Of a stretch of 64,000 bases of DNA, positions 1 through 11,589 are shown in pieces. Below the pieces are notes generated by a model, which saw only the letters and a program-made list of their open reading frames with translations, ran no database searches and was not told the DNA's origin. Source of the stretch: Lithobates sylvaticus (Eukaryota > Chordata > Amphibia > Anura > Ranidae); contig CM053034.1 in assembly GCA_028564925.1 (NCBI GenBank), forward strand, positions 91,893,626-91,957,625. The letters run 5' to 3'. Position 1 is the first letter of the stretch, and every line of letters starts with the position of its first letter. The translations under genes were made by a program, and so were the position numbers.

Positions 1-1035
1 CTTTCATGGGGGTCTTAAAGATGAACACAGGGCTAACACTTTTTTTTTTTTCTGTTACTGCATATACTGTAAAGTTTCTGTTGGGGAGTAAGGCTGCACT
101 ATCATACCCCCTACTGTCCAGGACCATCCCAGAATTTAAACAAAATCTAGATTTGGACAGTGGGATTTAGGACTTGTTCCAGCACTCATCTGCTGCTCTG
201 TGCAGAAACTGTGAGTGGAGTGATCTCCTGTCAACAGACTGCTTAGTTCTAACCGCTTAGCCCTGGAGCGCCCACGAGAGCCCATTGATTGCTATGTTCC
301 TTGGACATATCAGATCACATGACCAATTAAACTGGTCCTGTACCATGTGAATGCTGTGTCCAATCACACTGATTGCATATGTAAACAAAGAAAGTGAAAG
401 CAAGCATCAGTTATTTATCCTTCCACAGAGATTGTCTGTGAGAAGAGAGAGAACCATTACCAGGATCTGTGAGTCATCTAGTGCCTGTCATAGTTTTAAA
501 CAGACAGGCCAGTGCCAGCCAGCTTACAGTGTCCCTGATAACTAGTCTAAACAATGTAGTGTGAATAAAAAGTGCAGCCAGCCATCTGTCACACCTGCCC
601 AAGTGTTACCAGAGCTGCCAGTAACACTGTATCATATCACTAGCTACCCCAGTCGGTGTCACCAGACCATTGCTGGCAGCCAGTGTCCCTGATTGCAATG
701 ATGCCAGACCAGTATACACCAGCACCAGTGTTCTGATCACCATAACACTAGTGCCATTGCCATCTCAGCCAGTTCCCTGATTGCAGTGAATTTAGGCAGA
801 AACTGAATATTTTACACCCCTTTAGATTTTTTATTAGATTTTCAAAGAAGATTTATTCAATTCAAATGTGGACCTATGTAACCTGCATGCCCAGCAGAAC
901 ATCACCTATAATCCCAGTTCCATTTATGCCCACCCATTTGAATGCTAGCCCGTCTCAGTTGAAGAATTTAAAATCTTTCTTGGCCTAACCCTAAATATAG
1001 GACTCCCAAAATACTCTACTGCATACTGAACAAGC
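1..1035. repeat. Composite interspersed repeat, copy 1, outer part
   Basis: No gene is visible. The stretch around 330-400 has an 'AATCACACTGATTGC' motif near 'TGTAAACAAA'. A similar arrangement occurs near 41,800-41,930. Between about 600 and 790 there are degenerate direct repeats built around 'CAGTGTCCCTGATTGCA' and 'CACCAG'. They recall the 'CCTGTCACCAGCCCATC' tandem block at 47,564-47,868. I read this as the outer part of a long interspersed repeat whose second copy lies at about 41,560-52,690. Short open frames here look random. Confidence 0.4.
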
Positions 1036-1240
1036 CACTGCCTGCTGTCTGAACTGACTCTGACTTTTAATTGATCAGGTTTCTGCTTGCTGTCTGGACT
1101 GATCCTTTACCTACATACATAGCGAACACATTTCTGCCTAATGCCTGAATCGACCCTGGCCTGTTTATCAACCATGTTTCTGCCTGCTGCCTGGATCAAT
1201 CATTTGCTTGTTTGCTGTTTTCTGACCAGATCTCTGTCTG
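1036..1240. repeat. Degenerate short tandem repeat next to LINE 3' end
   Basis: About four diverged units of roughly 45-55 bp carry the core 'TTTCTGCCTGCTGCCTGGA' or close variants, at about 1,036, 1,080, 1,131 and 1,177. They adjoin the 3' end of the minus-strand LINE. They could be the LINE's 3' tail or part of the surrounding repeat. Confidence 0.45.
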
Positions 1241-1243
1241 GCA

Positions 1244-2640
1244 CTAGTAATGACCAGTATGCATGTACCACTGTCTCAAGGCGCTTAATCCGATCTGTGT
1301 TGATTCCTTCTTAAAAGAGGTGGGTCTTGAGTTTTTTCCAGAAGGCCAATGGTTTCCTTCCAAGCGGATGTTCGTGGGTAGATCGTTCCATAGCCGTGGT
1401 CCTTGGACTGCGAATCTTCGTTCTCCCCTTGATTTGTACCGGGACTTGGGGATGAGGAGGAGGTTTTGGTTGGTTGATCGAAGGTTGCAATTGGGAGTGT
1501 AGTGTTTTATTTTCTTCACATTAGTATTGAGGAGCGCCTCCTTGTGTGCATTTGTGGGTCAGGCAGAGGGTCTTGAATGTGATCTGATCCTTTATGGTTA
1601 GCCAGTGTAGGATCCTCAGGAAGGGGAGATGGATTCCCAGTTTTTTTTTCCTGTGACTAGTCTTGCTGCTGTGTTTTGGACGACTTGTAGGCGTGCAATC
1701 TGGAATTTAGGTAGTCCTATGTAGAGGGAGTTGGCGTAGTCGAGTCGAGAGTTGATGATTGTTCCTACTACTATTGCTTTCTCCTCTTCTGGAATGAAGG
1801 GGAAGAGTCTACGTAGCAGACGTAGAAGATGGTAAGATCCGCTAACTACTGATCCTATTTGTGCATCCATTGACATCTCTGAATCGAAGATGACTCCGAG
1901 ACTTTTGGCTTTTGTGCTTAGGGTGATGGTCTGTCCAAGGATGGTGGGTGGGGTCCATGGGGTCATAGATTTAGTATTTCAGTTTGCGTTTAGGAGAAGA
2001 AGTTCTGTTTTGGATCCATTGAGTTTGAGGTAGCTCGTGGACATCCAGTCATCTATCGATGCGAGGCAATTTTCTAATTCCTGATATTGGTCTTTTTGTC
2101 CGGTGATCCAAAAGTAGAGTTGAGTATCATCCGCGTATGAGTGGAGGCATAGGTCTGATTTGATGATGATTTTGAGGAGTGGACGGATGTAAATGTTGAA
2201 GAGCACGGGTGACAAAGGTGATCCTTTAGGGATTCCATAGGAAATTGCACGAAATTCAGAGGTGAAGGCTCCAAGTTTCACTGTCTGTGACCGATTTCCT
2301 AAGAAGGAAGTGAACCATAGCAGGTCTGAATCTGTGACTCCTGCTACTTCTTTGAGGCGGATGAGAAGAGTGTTGTGATCCAGTGTGTCGAACGCTGCAC
2401 TAAGGTCCAGGAGTACCAGGAGACGTGATTCTCAGTCATCTGCTGCTTCCAAGGCATCGTCCCATATTTTGAGGAGTGCTGTTTCTGTGTCATGGCCTGG
2501 GCGGAAGCCTGATTGCAGTGGGTCCAGGAGATTGTGTGTGTCCCAGATGGAGTTGTAGCTGTTGTACTACTGCTTTCTCCATAATCTTGGAGATGGTGTT
2601 CAGGCTTGTTACTGGAATCACAAGAACTCTTTTGTTCACC
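1244..2640 (-). pseudogene. LINE ORF2 reverse transcriptase remnant
   Basis: The product would be the reverse transcriptase and C-terminal part of a CR1/L2 ORF2 protein, which copies LINE RNA at a nicked target. Three open segments of about 60-115 residues hold recognisable blocks: RT motifs at about 1,979-2,281, the post-RT domain at about 1,616-1,966, and the C-terminal end at 1,244-1,519. They are separated by stops and frame changes, for example between 1,966 and 1,979 and between 1,519 and 1,616. The YADD active site (residues 'YADDTQLY') is kept. The element is long inactive. Clade within CR1/L2/Rex cannot be fixed by eye. Confidence 0.8.
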
Positions 2641-2675
2641 CTTTGTTCAGGCCCTGCATGGTATTTCCTGGCCAT
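1244..2675 (-). mobile_element. CR1/L2-type LINE, 5'-truncated, minus strand
   Basis: This is a non-LTR retrotransposon fragment read on the minus strand. The conserved order of a CR1/L2-group ORF2 is visible. It starts with an RT start around '[12 protein letters not shown]' near 2,580, then RT core 'GIPKGSPLSPVLFNIY' and 'YADDTQLYF' near 2,120-2,230. The post-RT region with 'LGVIFDSEMSMDAQI' lies near 1,870 and the typical C-terminal 'VQGPRLWNDLP' near 1,400. The apurinic endonuclease and ORF1 are absent, as expected for a 5'-truncated insertion. It sits inside copy 1 of the composite repeat. Confidence 0.85.
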
Positions 2676-2689
2676 TGATTATAGCATTG

Positions 2690-3012
2690 TGCTATGGGAG
2701 CAGCCATATACCAGTTGGTTAGTCCTTTTTGCAAACATCCTATTAATTTAAAACTGTGTTAAAAATAATACATTTTATTTTTGTCCACATTTTAAAAGCT
2801 TGTGGAAAAATAACAGTTCCAAAAGACTCACTATTCCTTTTAGAAAATTTGGTATTGGGGTTATTTCTTTCCAAAATGTGGTCATTTTGTGGGTAATTCC
2901 ACTGTTCCAGAGCTTCAGGGCCTCCAAAAATGTGATAGGTAGTCTGGAAATTAGATGCATAATTTATACTCCTAGAAAGTCTGAAGGTGCTCCTTGGATT
3001 TTGGATCCCTCT
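2690..3012 (+). repeat. Composite interspersed repeat, copy 1, inner part
   Basis: This stretch aligns by eye with 47,870-48,130. Both have 'CTTGTGGAAAAA', then 'CAAAAGACTCA', then 'TCATTTTGT(G/A)GGTAATTCCA', then 'GGAAATTAGATG(C/T)' in the same order and spacing. The similarity stops at 3,013, where the ERV LTR begins. That makes this repeat the target of the ERV insertion. Confidence 0.65.
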
Positions 3013-3595
3013 TGTAAGAGAATGTATAAAACAATTATTTTTCTTTAGAAAGATTTCCCTATGTTTTTATAAATATGTATATATGAGTTTTTTGCAAGAC
3101 TCATCTTTGGTTTACATAGAAGTAAGATTTTGTCAGTTATTTGTGGTTAAGCCATCTCCCGGAACAAGATTCCTGTTTTCGTGAAGATGTCCTTATCTGT
3201 AGGCAAGCATCTGTTTCTCACTACAAGATACTTTATCTTGTGGTTTGTGGTTTAAGACCGAGCCTAAGAATAATTTTCCTGTCCTAACTGTAAAATACGT
3301 TATTGAGAATATGCATGATCAGAATGGAAACAGACGTTTGCTAGAGATAACTTGTGTCTTATTCTGATAACATACGGGAAGTCCCTCCTAGCCCCTACCT
3401 TTTTCCTTTTGCATCTACTTAAACACTTAGCATTTTGTATTCAATAAACTAGAGACACTTCAACATTCAGCAAACTCTCCATGTGTAATCATTGAGTCTC
3501 TCTGAGTCTCTCAGGTCTGACGGGTCACTGAAAAGTTCTTCCTGCATTACCTAAAGAGTACACCTGGGGTCGTTATATTACCTGTTTCCTCTTCA
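3013..3595 (+). repeat. ERV 5' LTR
   Basis: The LTR starts TGTAAGAG exactly where similarity to the composite repeat ends. It ends with CA two bases before a perfect primer-binding site. It holds an AATAAA signal at 3,443-3,448, followed by the U5-like stretch typical of retroviral LTRs. The left boundary is inferred from loss of repeat similarity. Confidence 0.7.
3443..3448 (+). promoter_or_regulatory. Polyadenylation signal in ERV LTR
   Basis: AATAAA lies about 150 bp before the LTR end, where R-region signals usually sit. Confidence 0.6.
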
Positions 3596-3597
3596 TA

Positions 3598-3615
3598 TGG
3601 TGGCAGCGGTGGGAT
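3598..3615 (+). other. ERV primer-binding site, tRNA-Leu type
   Basis: TGGTGGCAGCGGTGGGAT directly follows the LTR. From memory, its complement matches the 3' end of vertebrate tRNA-Leu (AAG/UAG type) including the CCA tail, over all 18 positions. This supports the LTR boundary. Confidence 0.75.
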
Positions 3616-3911
3616 GAAATAATCACCTTTGGTAGGAAGGATCTTTTTGTCTTTTAGACAGACTGTTTCTTTTTGCCTTAGCTCACGCCTTGGTGTATAG
3701 GGGATTTTTTGGGAAAATCCACCTTGAAAAGTACCTCTGTGAAGGTCTTTTAAAATGAATAATACAGTACTGTACAGTCCTTTTGGGAAGGAGCTGAAAT
3801 AGTTAATGGGGATTATAATTTAATGACCCAATCTACTTTCGCTTTTCTTTCTTTTGCATAAAGTATAAGAAATATTAGAAGTATAAGATAATTTGTTTGT
3901 ATGGGAGAAGG

Positions 3912-4029
3912 AGGTCTGTAAGGTAAGACAGACATACTCTCATTGTCACTAAGTCTGTAAGGTAGGACAGACATGCTCTCAATGTCAGTAGGTCTGTAAG
4001 GTAAGACAGACATATTCTCACTGTCACTG
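3912..4029. repeat. Three-copy tandem repeat in the ERV leader
   Basis: Three units of about 39 bp each contain 'GTCTGTAAGGTAAGACAGAC' followed by 'AT(A/G/T)(C/T)TCTCA'. They lie between the primer site and gag, just before the MITE. Confidence 0.75.
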
Positions 4030-4031
4030 TT

Positions 4032-4800
4032 TTAACCCCCCTGGCGGTAATCCTGAGACTGGCTCGGGGTGGGAACTTCAGCACCAAAAGCGGTAACCCC
4101 GAGCCAGACTCGGGCTTGCATTGCAGGATACAGGGGGAAGTTACTTACCCTGGATCCTGCAATGTCTCCCCACTGTGTGTGCGAGCTGTCTGCTCGCTTG
4201 ATTCACACAGTGCCGAGTGCCGCTGATCTCCGTTCCCTGCGACATTACGACGCACGGGAGCGGAGATCGGCGCCAAATTCAAAAAAGTTAAAAAACACAA
4301 TACACATACAGTACTGTAATCTTACAGATTACAGTACTGTAAAAAAAAAATACACATCCCCTTTGTCCCTAGTGGTCTGTCCAGTGCCCTGCATGTCATT
4401 TTATATAATAAATAGTTTTTTTTCTGCCTGGAAACTGGAGATTGTCCATAGCAACCAAAAAGTGTCCCTTTATGTCAAAAGTGTTTTTTGACCAGCTAGA
4501 AAACAACGATAATAAATTAGAATCACAATTCATCATCAAACACTAAATTTAATGACAGCGACTATTCTGCAACTGAGCAAATTTCAGTGTTTTCGATTTG
4601 ATTACATTATTAAATAATTTTAATATATATTTTTATTATATTATAATTTATGATTTTGTGTTTCAAACTTTATCATACCCGGGATGTCTACTAGACTCTG
4701 GTTTGGACAGATTTAAGTGAGTTATTCATAAGATATGCAAAATAATTGTACCGCGTTTGGTACAAAATTCCAGACATAATCATACCGCCAGGGAGGTTAA
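4032..4800. mobile_element. TTAA MITE with CCCTGGCGGTA ends (piggyBac-like)
   Basis: The element is bounded by TTAA on both sides (4,032-4,035 and 4,797-4,800). Its terminal inverted repeats are TTAACCCCCCTGGCGGTA on the left and, as reverse complement, TTAACCTCCCTGGCGGTA on the right. TTAA duplication and these ends fit a piggyBac-type non-autonomous element common in frogs. It carries no transposase. It landed in the ERV leader, so that the Gag ATG at 4,802 follows after one base. Confidence 0.85.
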
Positions 4801-4801
4801 T

Positions 4802-6530
4802 ATGGGTCAAGAACATAGTAAAGAACCTCCCAATCCCGGGGAAAATTGTAAAGATTATGTTGCTAGAATTTGTGGTACTGATTATCAATTTATAAATCCT
4901 TGGGTTTCTAATTATGCGAGGTGGACAGAAGCTTTGTTTAGTACAGACCCTTTCCCCAGAGATGGTGCAAATTATGAATTTCACATGGATATGCTAAAAG
5001 GTTTATGTTTTGGATATAAGAAAGCTTTTCCATGGTTTGAGGGAGACCCACAGTGGGACATGAAATACATAAGAAAGGGTGGTTAAAATTGGCTACAATA
5101 TGCACCTTATTGGTTCCAGAGGGACAATAAGAAACAAAAAAAGGCCAAAAATTGTATGACCAAAGAGGAATGCGACCTGAAGCATTCCCAAGAGTCGAAG
5201 GTCAAAAGACCCGGTCCCACAGCACCCCTTTCTCCCTATGTACCTATGTTTGCTACTGTTCGGAGGCCTCCTCACCCTCCTCCCCCAGCTTATAATAAAG
5301 TATACCCCAGTTTAACTAAAGAAGAAATAGTCTTACTGGCCGGACATTATGCTGTACAACAAAGAACCTCAGCCCCACCACAACCACTTCCACAGGGAGG
5401 AGAAGTACCTGTAGGTGGATCGCCCACATCGGGGAGAGCTCCTGTGGTCACCCAACCAGATCCTGTATCACAAAGTCCTGTTTTGGGAACTCCTGGAGGC
5501 TCACCTCAAGGGGCGGCTTCAGGAGGTTCTGATTCCCCTGTTTCTTCACCAACTACCTCTCCACCTGGATCCGAACAAAGTTCTGGTCAGGAGGAACAAG
5601 TGGATAGCTCTGTAAGAGATATATTTAGCAGAGGATTAACACTTGTAGGATCTGCTATCATAAATACCTAACTTGCACCCCCACAAGTTAGCCAAATGAA
5701 ACTAAGAAATTGACCAAATAGACAGAGTAGACTAGATGATGAGATAGAAGGAACTCTGTACCATTCTTTTATGACCATAGAAAATTACATGTTAAAAAAT
5801 GTGATTGATAGTGAAGATATCAACTGCATTGTTAAACATTGTCCAAAACCAACTTAGTCTGCCTCTGCAACCTTGTCCTTGTCTTGTTCCTATTTGAAAA
5901 AGGCTTGTAAAGGAAGAAATTATACACAGGAAGATATGCGATTGATTGGAGATCGATTGATTGTAGATGGTGTCAATGGACACACATCCTCATTTGATTG
6001 GACTAAAGTAACATCCATAAATTATATCCAAGACCCACAGACAGTAAAAGCCGATACTTACCAGCTTAATACAGCGGAATTAAAAAATGCCTTTAAAAAC
6101 AGAACTTCCCTTCCTACTGCCATAGCTTGTAAACAAAAGTCAGGGGAAAGTGTTTTAGAATCTTGGAAGAGATTTATGGATGTGTGGATGCAGGAAGCTG
6201 GGTTAATTGTTAAACAAATTATTTCTGATTGGCCTACAAAGACCATACCAGAATTCCAGAAAACAGTCACAGAGAAGGATGCAGCAGGATGTTTTGAGAT
6301 ACTGAAGAGTCCGGGTACACATTTCCAGGGAGGGGTTCAACAACAGCAACCCAATCCTGGTAATGGTACAATGCAGAACAGAGGCAGAGGAAGAGGCAGG
6401 GGCTGAGGTTTCTCCAGACAACATCCCTCACAAAGAGGCTGTTTTAATTGTGGAGGCCTTGACCACTGGAGAAATCAATGCTCATATTATTTACCTGAAC
6501 AAAACACACTGAAAAAACACACAAGTTAAA
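4802..6530 (+). pseudogene. ERV gag remnant
   Basis: The region encodes a retroviral structural polyprotein in pieces. In order there is a matrix-like start 'MGQEHSKEPPN', with Gly at position 2 suited to myristoylation. A proline-rich segment with 'PPPPAY' follows near 5,280, which is a late-domain type motif. A capsid-like segment lies at about 5,870-6,330, then a Gly/Arg-rich 'GRGRGRG' tail. One zinc knuckle of the form CX2CX4HX4C lies near 6,440-6,480. The order matches gammaretrovirus-type Gag. The gene is broken in several places and is a fossil. The DIRS element begins about 140 bp after the knuckle. Confidence 0.8.
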
Positions 6531-6670
6531 CAACCCTCCCAAAACCAACAACACCAAGGGCCGAAATACCCCATCGAATAGAAACAACCCTAACCTGAGG
6601 ATGCCTGGAAGGTAGTATCCCAGCATTTCCCCTGGTTTCACCCTCTTATTCAGAGCAGCCAATCATCATT

Positions 6671-6805
6671 TCTTATCGTACATTATGGGACACAGAGCCA
6701 TAGTAGTTACTATGTGGGTTTTAGGCCACCTTCAGGTGATGGACACTGGCACGCCCTAAGACAAAAAGTCCATTCCCTATATAACCCTCCCACTACTGGG
6801 AGTAC
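6671..6805 (+). repeat. DIRS left inverted terminal repeat
   Basis: The segment contains 'GGGACACAGAGCCATAGTAG', 'GGACACTGGCACG' and 'TCCCACTACTGGGAGT'. These reappear reverse-complemented at 11,590-11,733 in the opposite order. Confidence 0.85.
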
Positions 6806-7299
6806 CTCCGTTTTTTCACCAGTGTCTAAGGTGTTGGTCACGAGTAAAGATGTGCTGTGCTGAGCTCCACTGGAGCAATCCTTGCTGGGGCTAGCCATGA
6901 AGCTGGATCCATTCAAATTGTCTTTTAGGCCGAATTGATTTGGTACCCGGGCCTCGTGTCTGAAGAAACAAGGTTTTGCCTGTAAACACTTCTCATTTTA
7001 GAGAGCTGGATCCTGGGATTCAGTACTTTTGGTTTTAAGACCATAAAGTTTTACTGGCAGTGGTGCTATGACAGGTCCAGGATTGTTTGTTTCCCAGAGG
7101 ATGCCCGGCTCCTGAAGTTTTGTTAACGGAACCCACCGTGAATGGTGGAGATTTGGTCTGTTGGTTTCTCCCACAGAAAACCCTGCAGTGGAGTTTTCTA
7201 TGAAATTTTTGAATTTTCTTATGAATGTCTCCTTTAAGTTAGTAAATGTTGTCATTCTTATGTGTCACCACTAGGGGCTGTATAGAGCACATACCTTCT

Positions 7300-9043
7300 C
7301 ATGCTTCCTCAGAGAGCTCACGATGTGTCCGAAGCAGCAGCTTCCATTTCCTCCAGCCAGCAACAGACCTCTGGTAAGTCCGGGGGGGGGGTTTCCTCCC
7401 CACCAGACGCCCCCCCCCCACCTGTGCTATCTTCTCCCCCTCTTCACGAGGAAGAAGCACTTAAAAAAAAAAAAATGAACAGCACATCGCCCTACTCGGC
7501 GGCTTCCAGGCTCTCCTCGCCATTTCTTCCCCTCTCTGTACAATCCCATGGGATCAGAGGCCCGCGCGGGAAAGTGCTTTTTTTTAAAAGAGAGGAGGGG
7601 GCCGTAGGCGATGGAGGGAGCATGGTTTAGCAGTGGTAGGGCGGAACTATTGCTCAAGCAGTGGATGCGTTACTTCTGGTAGTACCTCTGCTTTGTGCAT
7701 TGGGCTATGACCGGGAGGGGGGTAAAAGCACCTAAAATAAGGGCTCTAGAAAGACTTCTACAGTCACACGGAAGTCTAGAACCATCTCAAAAAAGATGGC
7801 ATCCTCCCCTGAGAGTGATATGGCTGGTCGGAGTGAGCCGTCAGGGGTGTTGGGTGTTGCAGCTGCTCTTAACACTGCCGCCCCTGTATATATTACTAAG
7901 GAGGTTTCTTCTTCAACCACTTTAGGCTTGGAGCAAAAAAATTGATGCTTTAATCGCATCCCAGAGTGGGACTAAGCGTAACAGGCCCCCGTCCAATACT
8001 CAGGACCCTCAAACTGAGGAACAAGGGGCGAGAGATGACAAATTTATCTCAGGGGATCGGGAAGAGGCTGATGATTCCTCTTCCGAAGAGCCTAATATGG
8101 AAGGATCAGGTTCACAAGACAGATTGTTAGTACAATCACTCTCTGAATTGGTCCACTCCACATTTTTGCTGCCAGTAGAACAGTCAGTCAATGAGCCCAC
8201 TTCTGGTTTGGGTTCACTAAAGCCTCCCCAAACTATTCATGCTTTTTCTATCCATTCATGGCTAAAAAAGCTTATGTATTCTGAGTGGGAGCCCCCAGAT
8301 AAACAGTTTTTTCCTCCAAACATTTTTCAACACTTTATCCTATGGAGGAAGGGTTTAATAAGAAATGGGGGATTCCAGCAATTGACGCTGCTATATCCTC
8401 TGTGAACAAAAACCTGACTTGTCCTGAAGACAATGCTCAAATGATGAAGAATCCAATAGATAAGAAGTTGAAATTCCTTTTTAAAAACTATATTTCGCTT
8501 GCAGGTTCAGTGGTTCAGCCTGCACTGGCAGCGATCGGGGTGTCTCAGTCCTTAAAGGACCAGTTTATAGAGGTATTCAAGATATTTCCTGATCAGCAGG
8601 CCCAAGATTTGTCCGGGATATCAGAGGCGTAATGTTTTACAGTAGATGCTATGAAAGATTCTATTCTCCAGGCCTCACGGCTTATGCTAGGGCTGGTACA
8701 TGTGCGTAGAATCTTATGGTTCAAAAATTGGTCAGCCGAAGCGCCATGCTAAAATCTCTTGGCCAGTTTTCCATTTCATGGTGAACAGTTATTTGGGGAC
8801 TATCTGGATAATTACATCCTAAGAATTTCTAATGGAAAAAGTTCCCTTTTACCAGTTAAGAAGAAGCTTAAGCGTTTTTTGTTTAGACAAGCTTCTTCTC
8901 CAGTGCCAGGAGCATCAGCCTCCAGGCAGTCACAATGGCCTCCACCGTCAGGTTCAAGAGGTAAACCTCAGGGTCAGTCCCAGGGTCAAAAGAGGCCCTG
9001 GGGGAGGAAACCCTTAAAACAAAATACTAAAACCTCCTTATGA
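7300..9043 (+). pseudogene. DIRS gag-like remnant
   Basis: This is the first coding part of the DIRS element, where a gag-like protein is expected. Open stretches rich in Ser, Pro and Gln occur at about 7,300-7,630 and 8,100-9,040. A basic, Pro/Gly-rich tail 'GSRGKPQGQSQGQKRPWGRK' lies near 8,950-9,010, as in vertebrate DIRS ORF1 proteins. Recognition rests on position and composition more than on a catalytic motif. The region is broken and is treated as a fossil. Confidence 0.55.
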
Positions 9044-9049
9044 AGGGTT

Positions 9050-11357
9050 GCCCCCGCTCGCTCGAGTAGGGGGGAAGACTTCTGCAGTTTTCAAGGGTCT
9101 GGCAGGAACGATGTCAAGACAGATGGGTGGCTTCCTCAATATCTCTAGGTTACAAACTAGAGTTCTGAGAATTCCCGTCTCCTCGTTTTCTTAGATCAAA
9201 TGTTCCCAGAGATCTAGTAAAAAAAAGAAGTCTCTCTTTCTAGCTTTGGATCATCTTTTGTCTCAAAGAGTGATATCGGTGGTCCCCTTGGAAGAGCGAG
9301 GATTAACCTGTCGAGTACTCACCACATTGTTTGGTGGGCTCTGAAGCCCAAGAAACCTGCCCTTCTATCGTTTTTTTGTTCCACACTATCCACACCACTT
9401 CACCCCTGCTCTTTGCAACTGTCTGGCCAATCCTGCCTCCTACTTGTTAGCAGATTTGGCTGGCTTTCCTGTGCATGCATACAGACCATTATATACTAAG
9501 TCTCTATTAGGACGGTATTTTTTTTTGAGCTATTGCCTGGATATGCTTATTTGAGACATATCTCTCTGCAAGACAGTGAGATCCGTTCTTCCTATTTGCT
9601 ATCTGTATAACCTTGTAACCTGAAAAAGCCTAACAGTGAAACAAGTCGATACACAAGAGCCCACTGTATATTATGTATTAGTATACATGATTTTTTATCT
9701 CTTTTTGAATGTCTCATTCATGTTCTGTTATTTTTCTAATAAAACCATGTTATTTTTTCATACTTCGTTGTTGTTTCCTATGCCTTTAAAGTCCGACCTA
9801 GGTTTACTATTTAGTATTTTTAGTATTAGTGTATTTTAATACTCCTTCCCTTTTTGTATAGTGGCCTATATCAATCACCAAGGGGGCACAAGAAGTTGTG
9901 CGGCCCAGAGAGAGGTGAATCATATCATATCTTGGGAAGAAGACAACATTCCTTGTCTATCGGCAGTCTTCATTCCAGGAATAGAGAATTGGCAGGCGGA
10001 CTACTTGAGTTGCCAATAGTTGTTCCCGGGAGAGTGGTCTCTTCAACCTGACATCTTTCTGTCAATATGTCAGAGATGGGGAATTCCGGACATGGATTTG
10101 TTTGCGTCCAGGTTCAACAACAAGATCGACAACTTTGTGTCAAGGACAAGGGATCCGATGGCATGCGCAACAGATGCCTTGGTTTTTATGTGGGATCAGT
10201 TTTCACTGATCTATGCGTTCCCTCCTGTTCTGCTGCTTCCGTGCCTTCTTCGCAGGATCAAGCAGGAAGGGAAGAAGGTGATTCTTTTGGCCCCGGCATG
10301 GCCCAGGAGATCTTGGTTTGCAGAGATCGTAAATATGGCGGTAGGGGACCCATGGACCCTACCACTATGGCCAGACCTTCTCTCACAAGGTCCAGTATTC
10401 CATCCTACCTTACAAACGATAAATTTAATGGTTTGGCTATTGAGACCCACATTCTGAAAGACTGTGAACTGTCAGCTTCAGTAGTTTCTACTTTGGTTAA
10501 TGCTAGGAAGCCGGCCTCCAGAGTCATATACTATAGAGTCTGGAATGCATATGTCTCCTGGTGTGAATCCAGGGGTTAGCACCCCAGGAAATATGTCATA
10601 GGTAGGGTCCTTGAATTTCTACAGATGGGATTAGAAATGAAGCTGGCCTATCAAAGGCCAGGTGTCGGCCTTATCTGTGTTTTTTCAACCACCACTTGCA
10701 TCACACTCTCTGGTTCGTAGATTTAGTCAGGGAGTAAAGTGGATTAATCCTCCAGTTAGGTCACCCCTGAACCCTTGGGACTTAAATTTAGTCCTGTCGG
10801 CGTTGCAGAAACAGCCTTTTGAGCCAAAAGGAGATATTCCCATGGTCCTCTTGACAAGGAAATACATTTTTTTGGTTACCATATCTTCTGCAAGAAGAGT
10901 ATCAGAGTTGGCTGCTCTTTCTTGTAAAGAGTCTTATTTGATTATTCATAAGGATAAGGTTGTATTACAGCCTCATCCTAATTTCCTACCGAAGGTAGTG
11001 TCAGGTTTTCATTTAAACCAGGATATTATTCTGCCTTAACTTTTTCCAGAACCTCGTTCTGCGGAAGAAAGGTCACTACATTCTCTTGATGTGGTGAGAG
11101 CAGTCAAGTTCTATTTGAAGGCTAAGATTCGTAAAACAGATGTTTTGTTTGTGTTGCCAGAAGGTCCTAAAAGAGGACAGGCAGTGTTGAAATCTACTAT
11201 TTCTAAAAGGATTCATCAAGTGATTGTTCAAGCTTATGGTTTAAAAAGGAAAATTCCACCTTTTAATATTAAAGCACACACCACCAGGGCTGTTAGTACT
11301 TCCTGGGCAGTGCATCACCAAGCCTCCATGGCTCAGATCTGCAAGGCTGCAGTGTAA
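9050..11357 (+). pseudogene. DIRS RT/RNase H and tyrosine recombinase remnant
   Basis: A short RT start is visible near 9,060-9,300, interrupted by a PLE-like segment. RNase H sequence returns at about 9,860, with 'VAYINHQGG' and 'ADYLS'. It is followed by the conserved DIRS block 'PDMDLFASRFNNKIDNFVSR' at 10,090-10,145. The recombinase part follows from about 10,400. It shows 'SSARRVSELAAL' (first catalytic Arg) near 10,890-10,930 and 'HTTRAVSTSWA' (the H-x-x-R box) near 11,275-11,310. These are hallmarks of the DIRS integration enzyme, which joins circular DNA into the genome without target duplication. Broken in many places. Confidence 0.85.
9310..9850 (+). mobile_element. Penelope-like element fragment inside DIRS
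   Basis: Between two halves of the DIRS RT/RNase H region lies about 540 bp unrelated to DIRS. It holds 'CCTGAAAAAGCC', then 'TAACAGTGAAACAAGTCGAT' at 9,619-9,650. This resembles the hammerhead motif found in PLE terminal repeats (CTGATGA, stem, GAAA). The rest is AT-rich with no coding potential. Assignment rests mainly on this motif. Confidence 0.4.
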
Positions 11358-11419
11358 GTCCTCTGGTCTCATGGTTCCCTACTTTTGTTGTGTCTCCCTC
11401 CCTTCAGTTGGCATTGCTA

Positions 11420-11560
11420 TGGGCATCCCACATAGTAACTACTATTGCTCTGTGTCCCGTGATATACGATAAGAAAATAGGATTTTTAAAACAGCTTACC
11501 TGTAATATCCTTTTCTTTGAAGTACATCACGGGACACAGAGGTCCCTCCCTTCTTTGGTA
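11420..11560. repeat. DIRS internal complementary region
   Basis: The first part is the reverse complement of the start of the left ITR ('CCCACATAGTAACTACTATT' near 11,430). The second part is the reverse complement of the end of the right ITR ('AAAACAGCTTACCTGTAA' near 11,488). Together they mirror the junction of a circularised element, as in other DIRS elements. Confidence 0.85.
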
Positions 11561-11589
11561 TACACATGTATTGCTTTGCTACAAAACTG

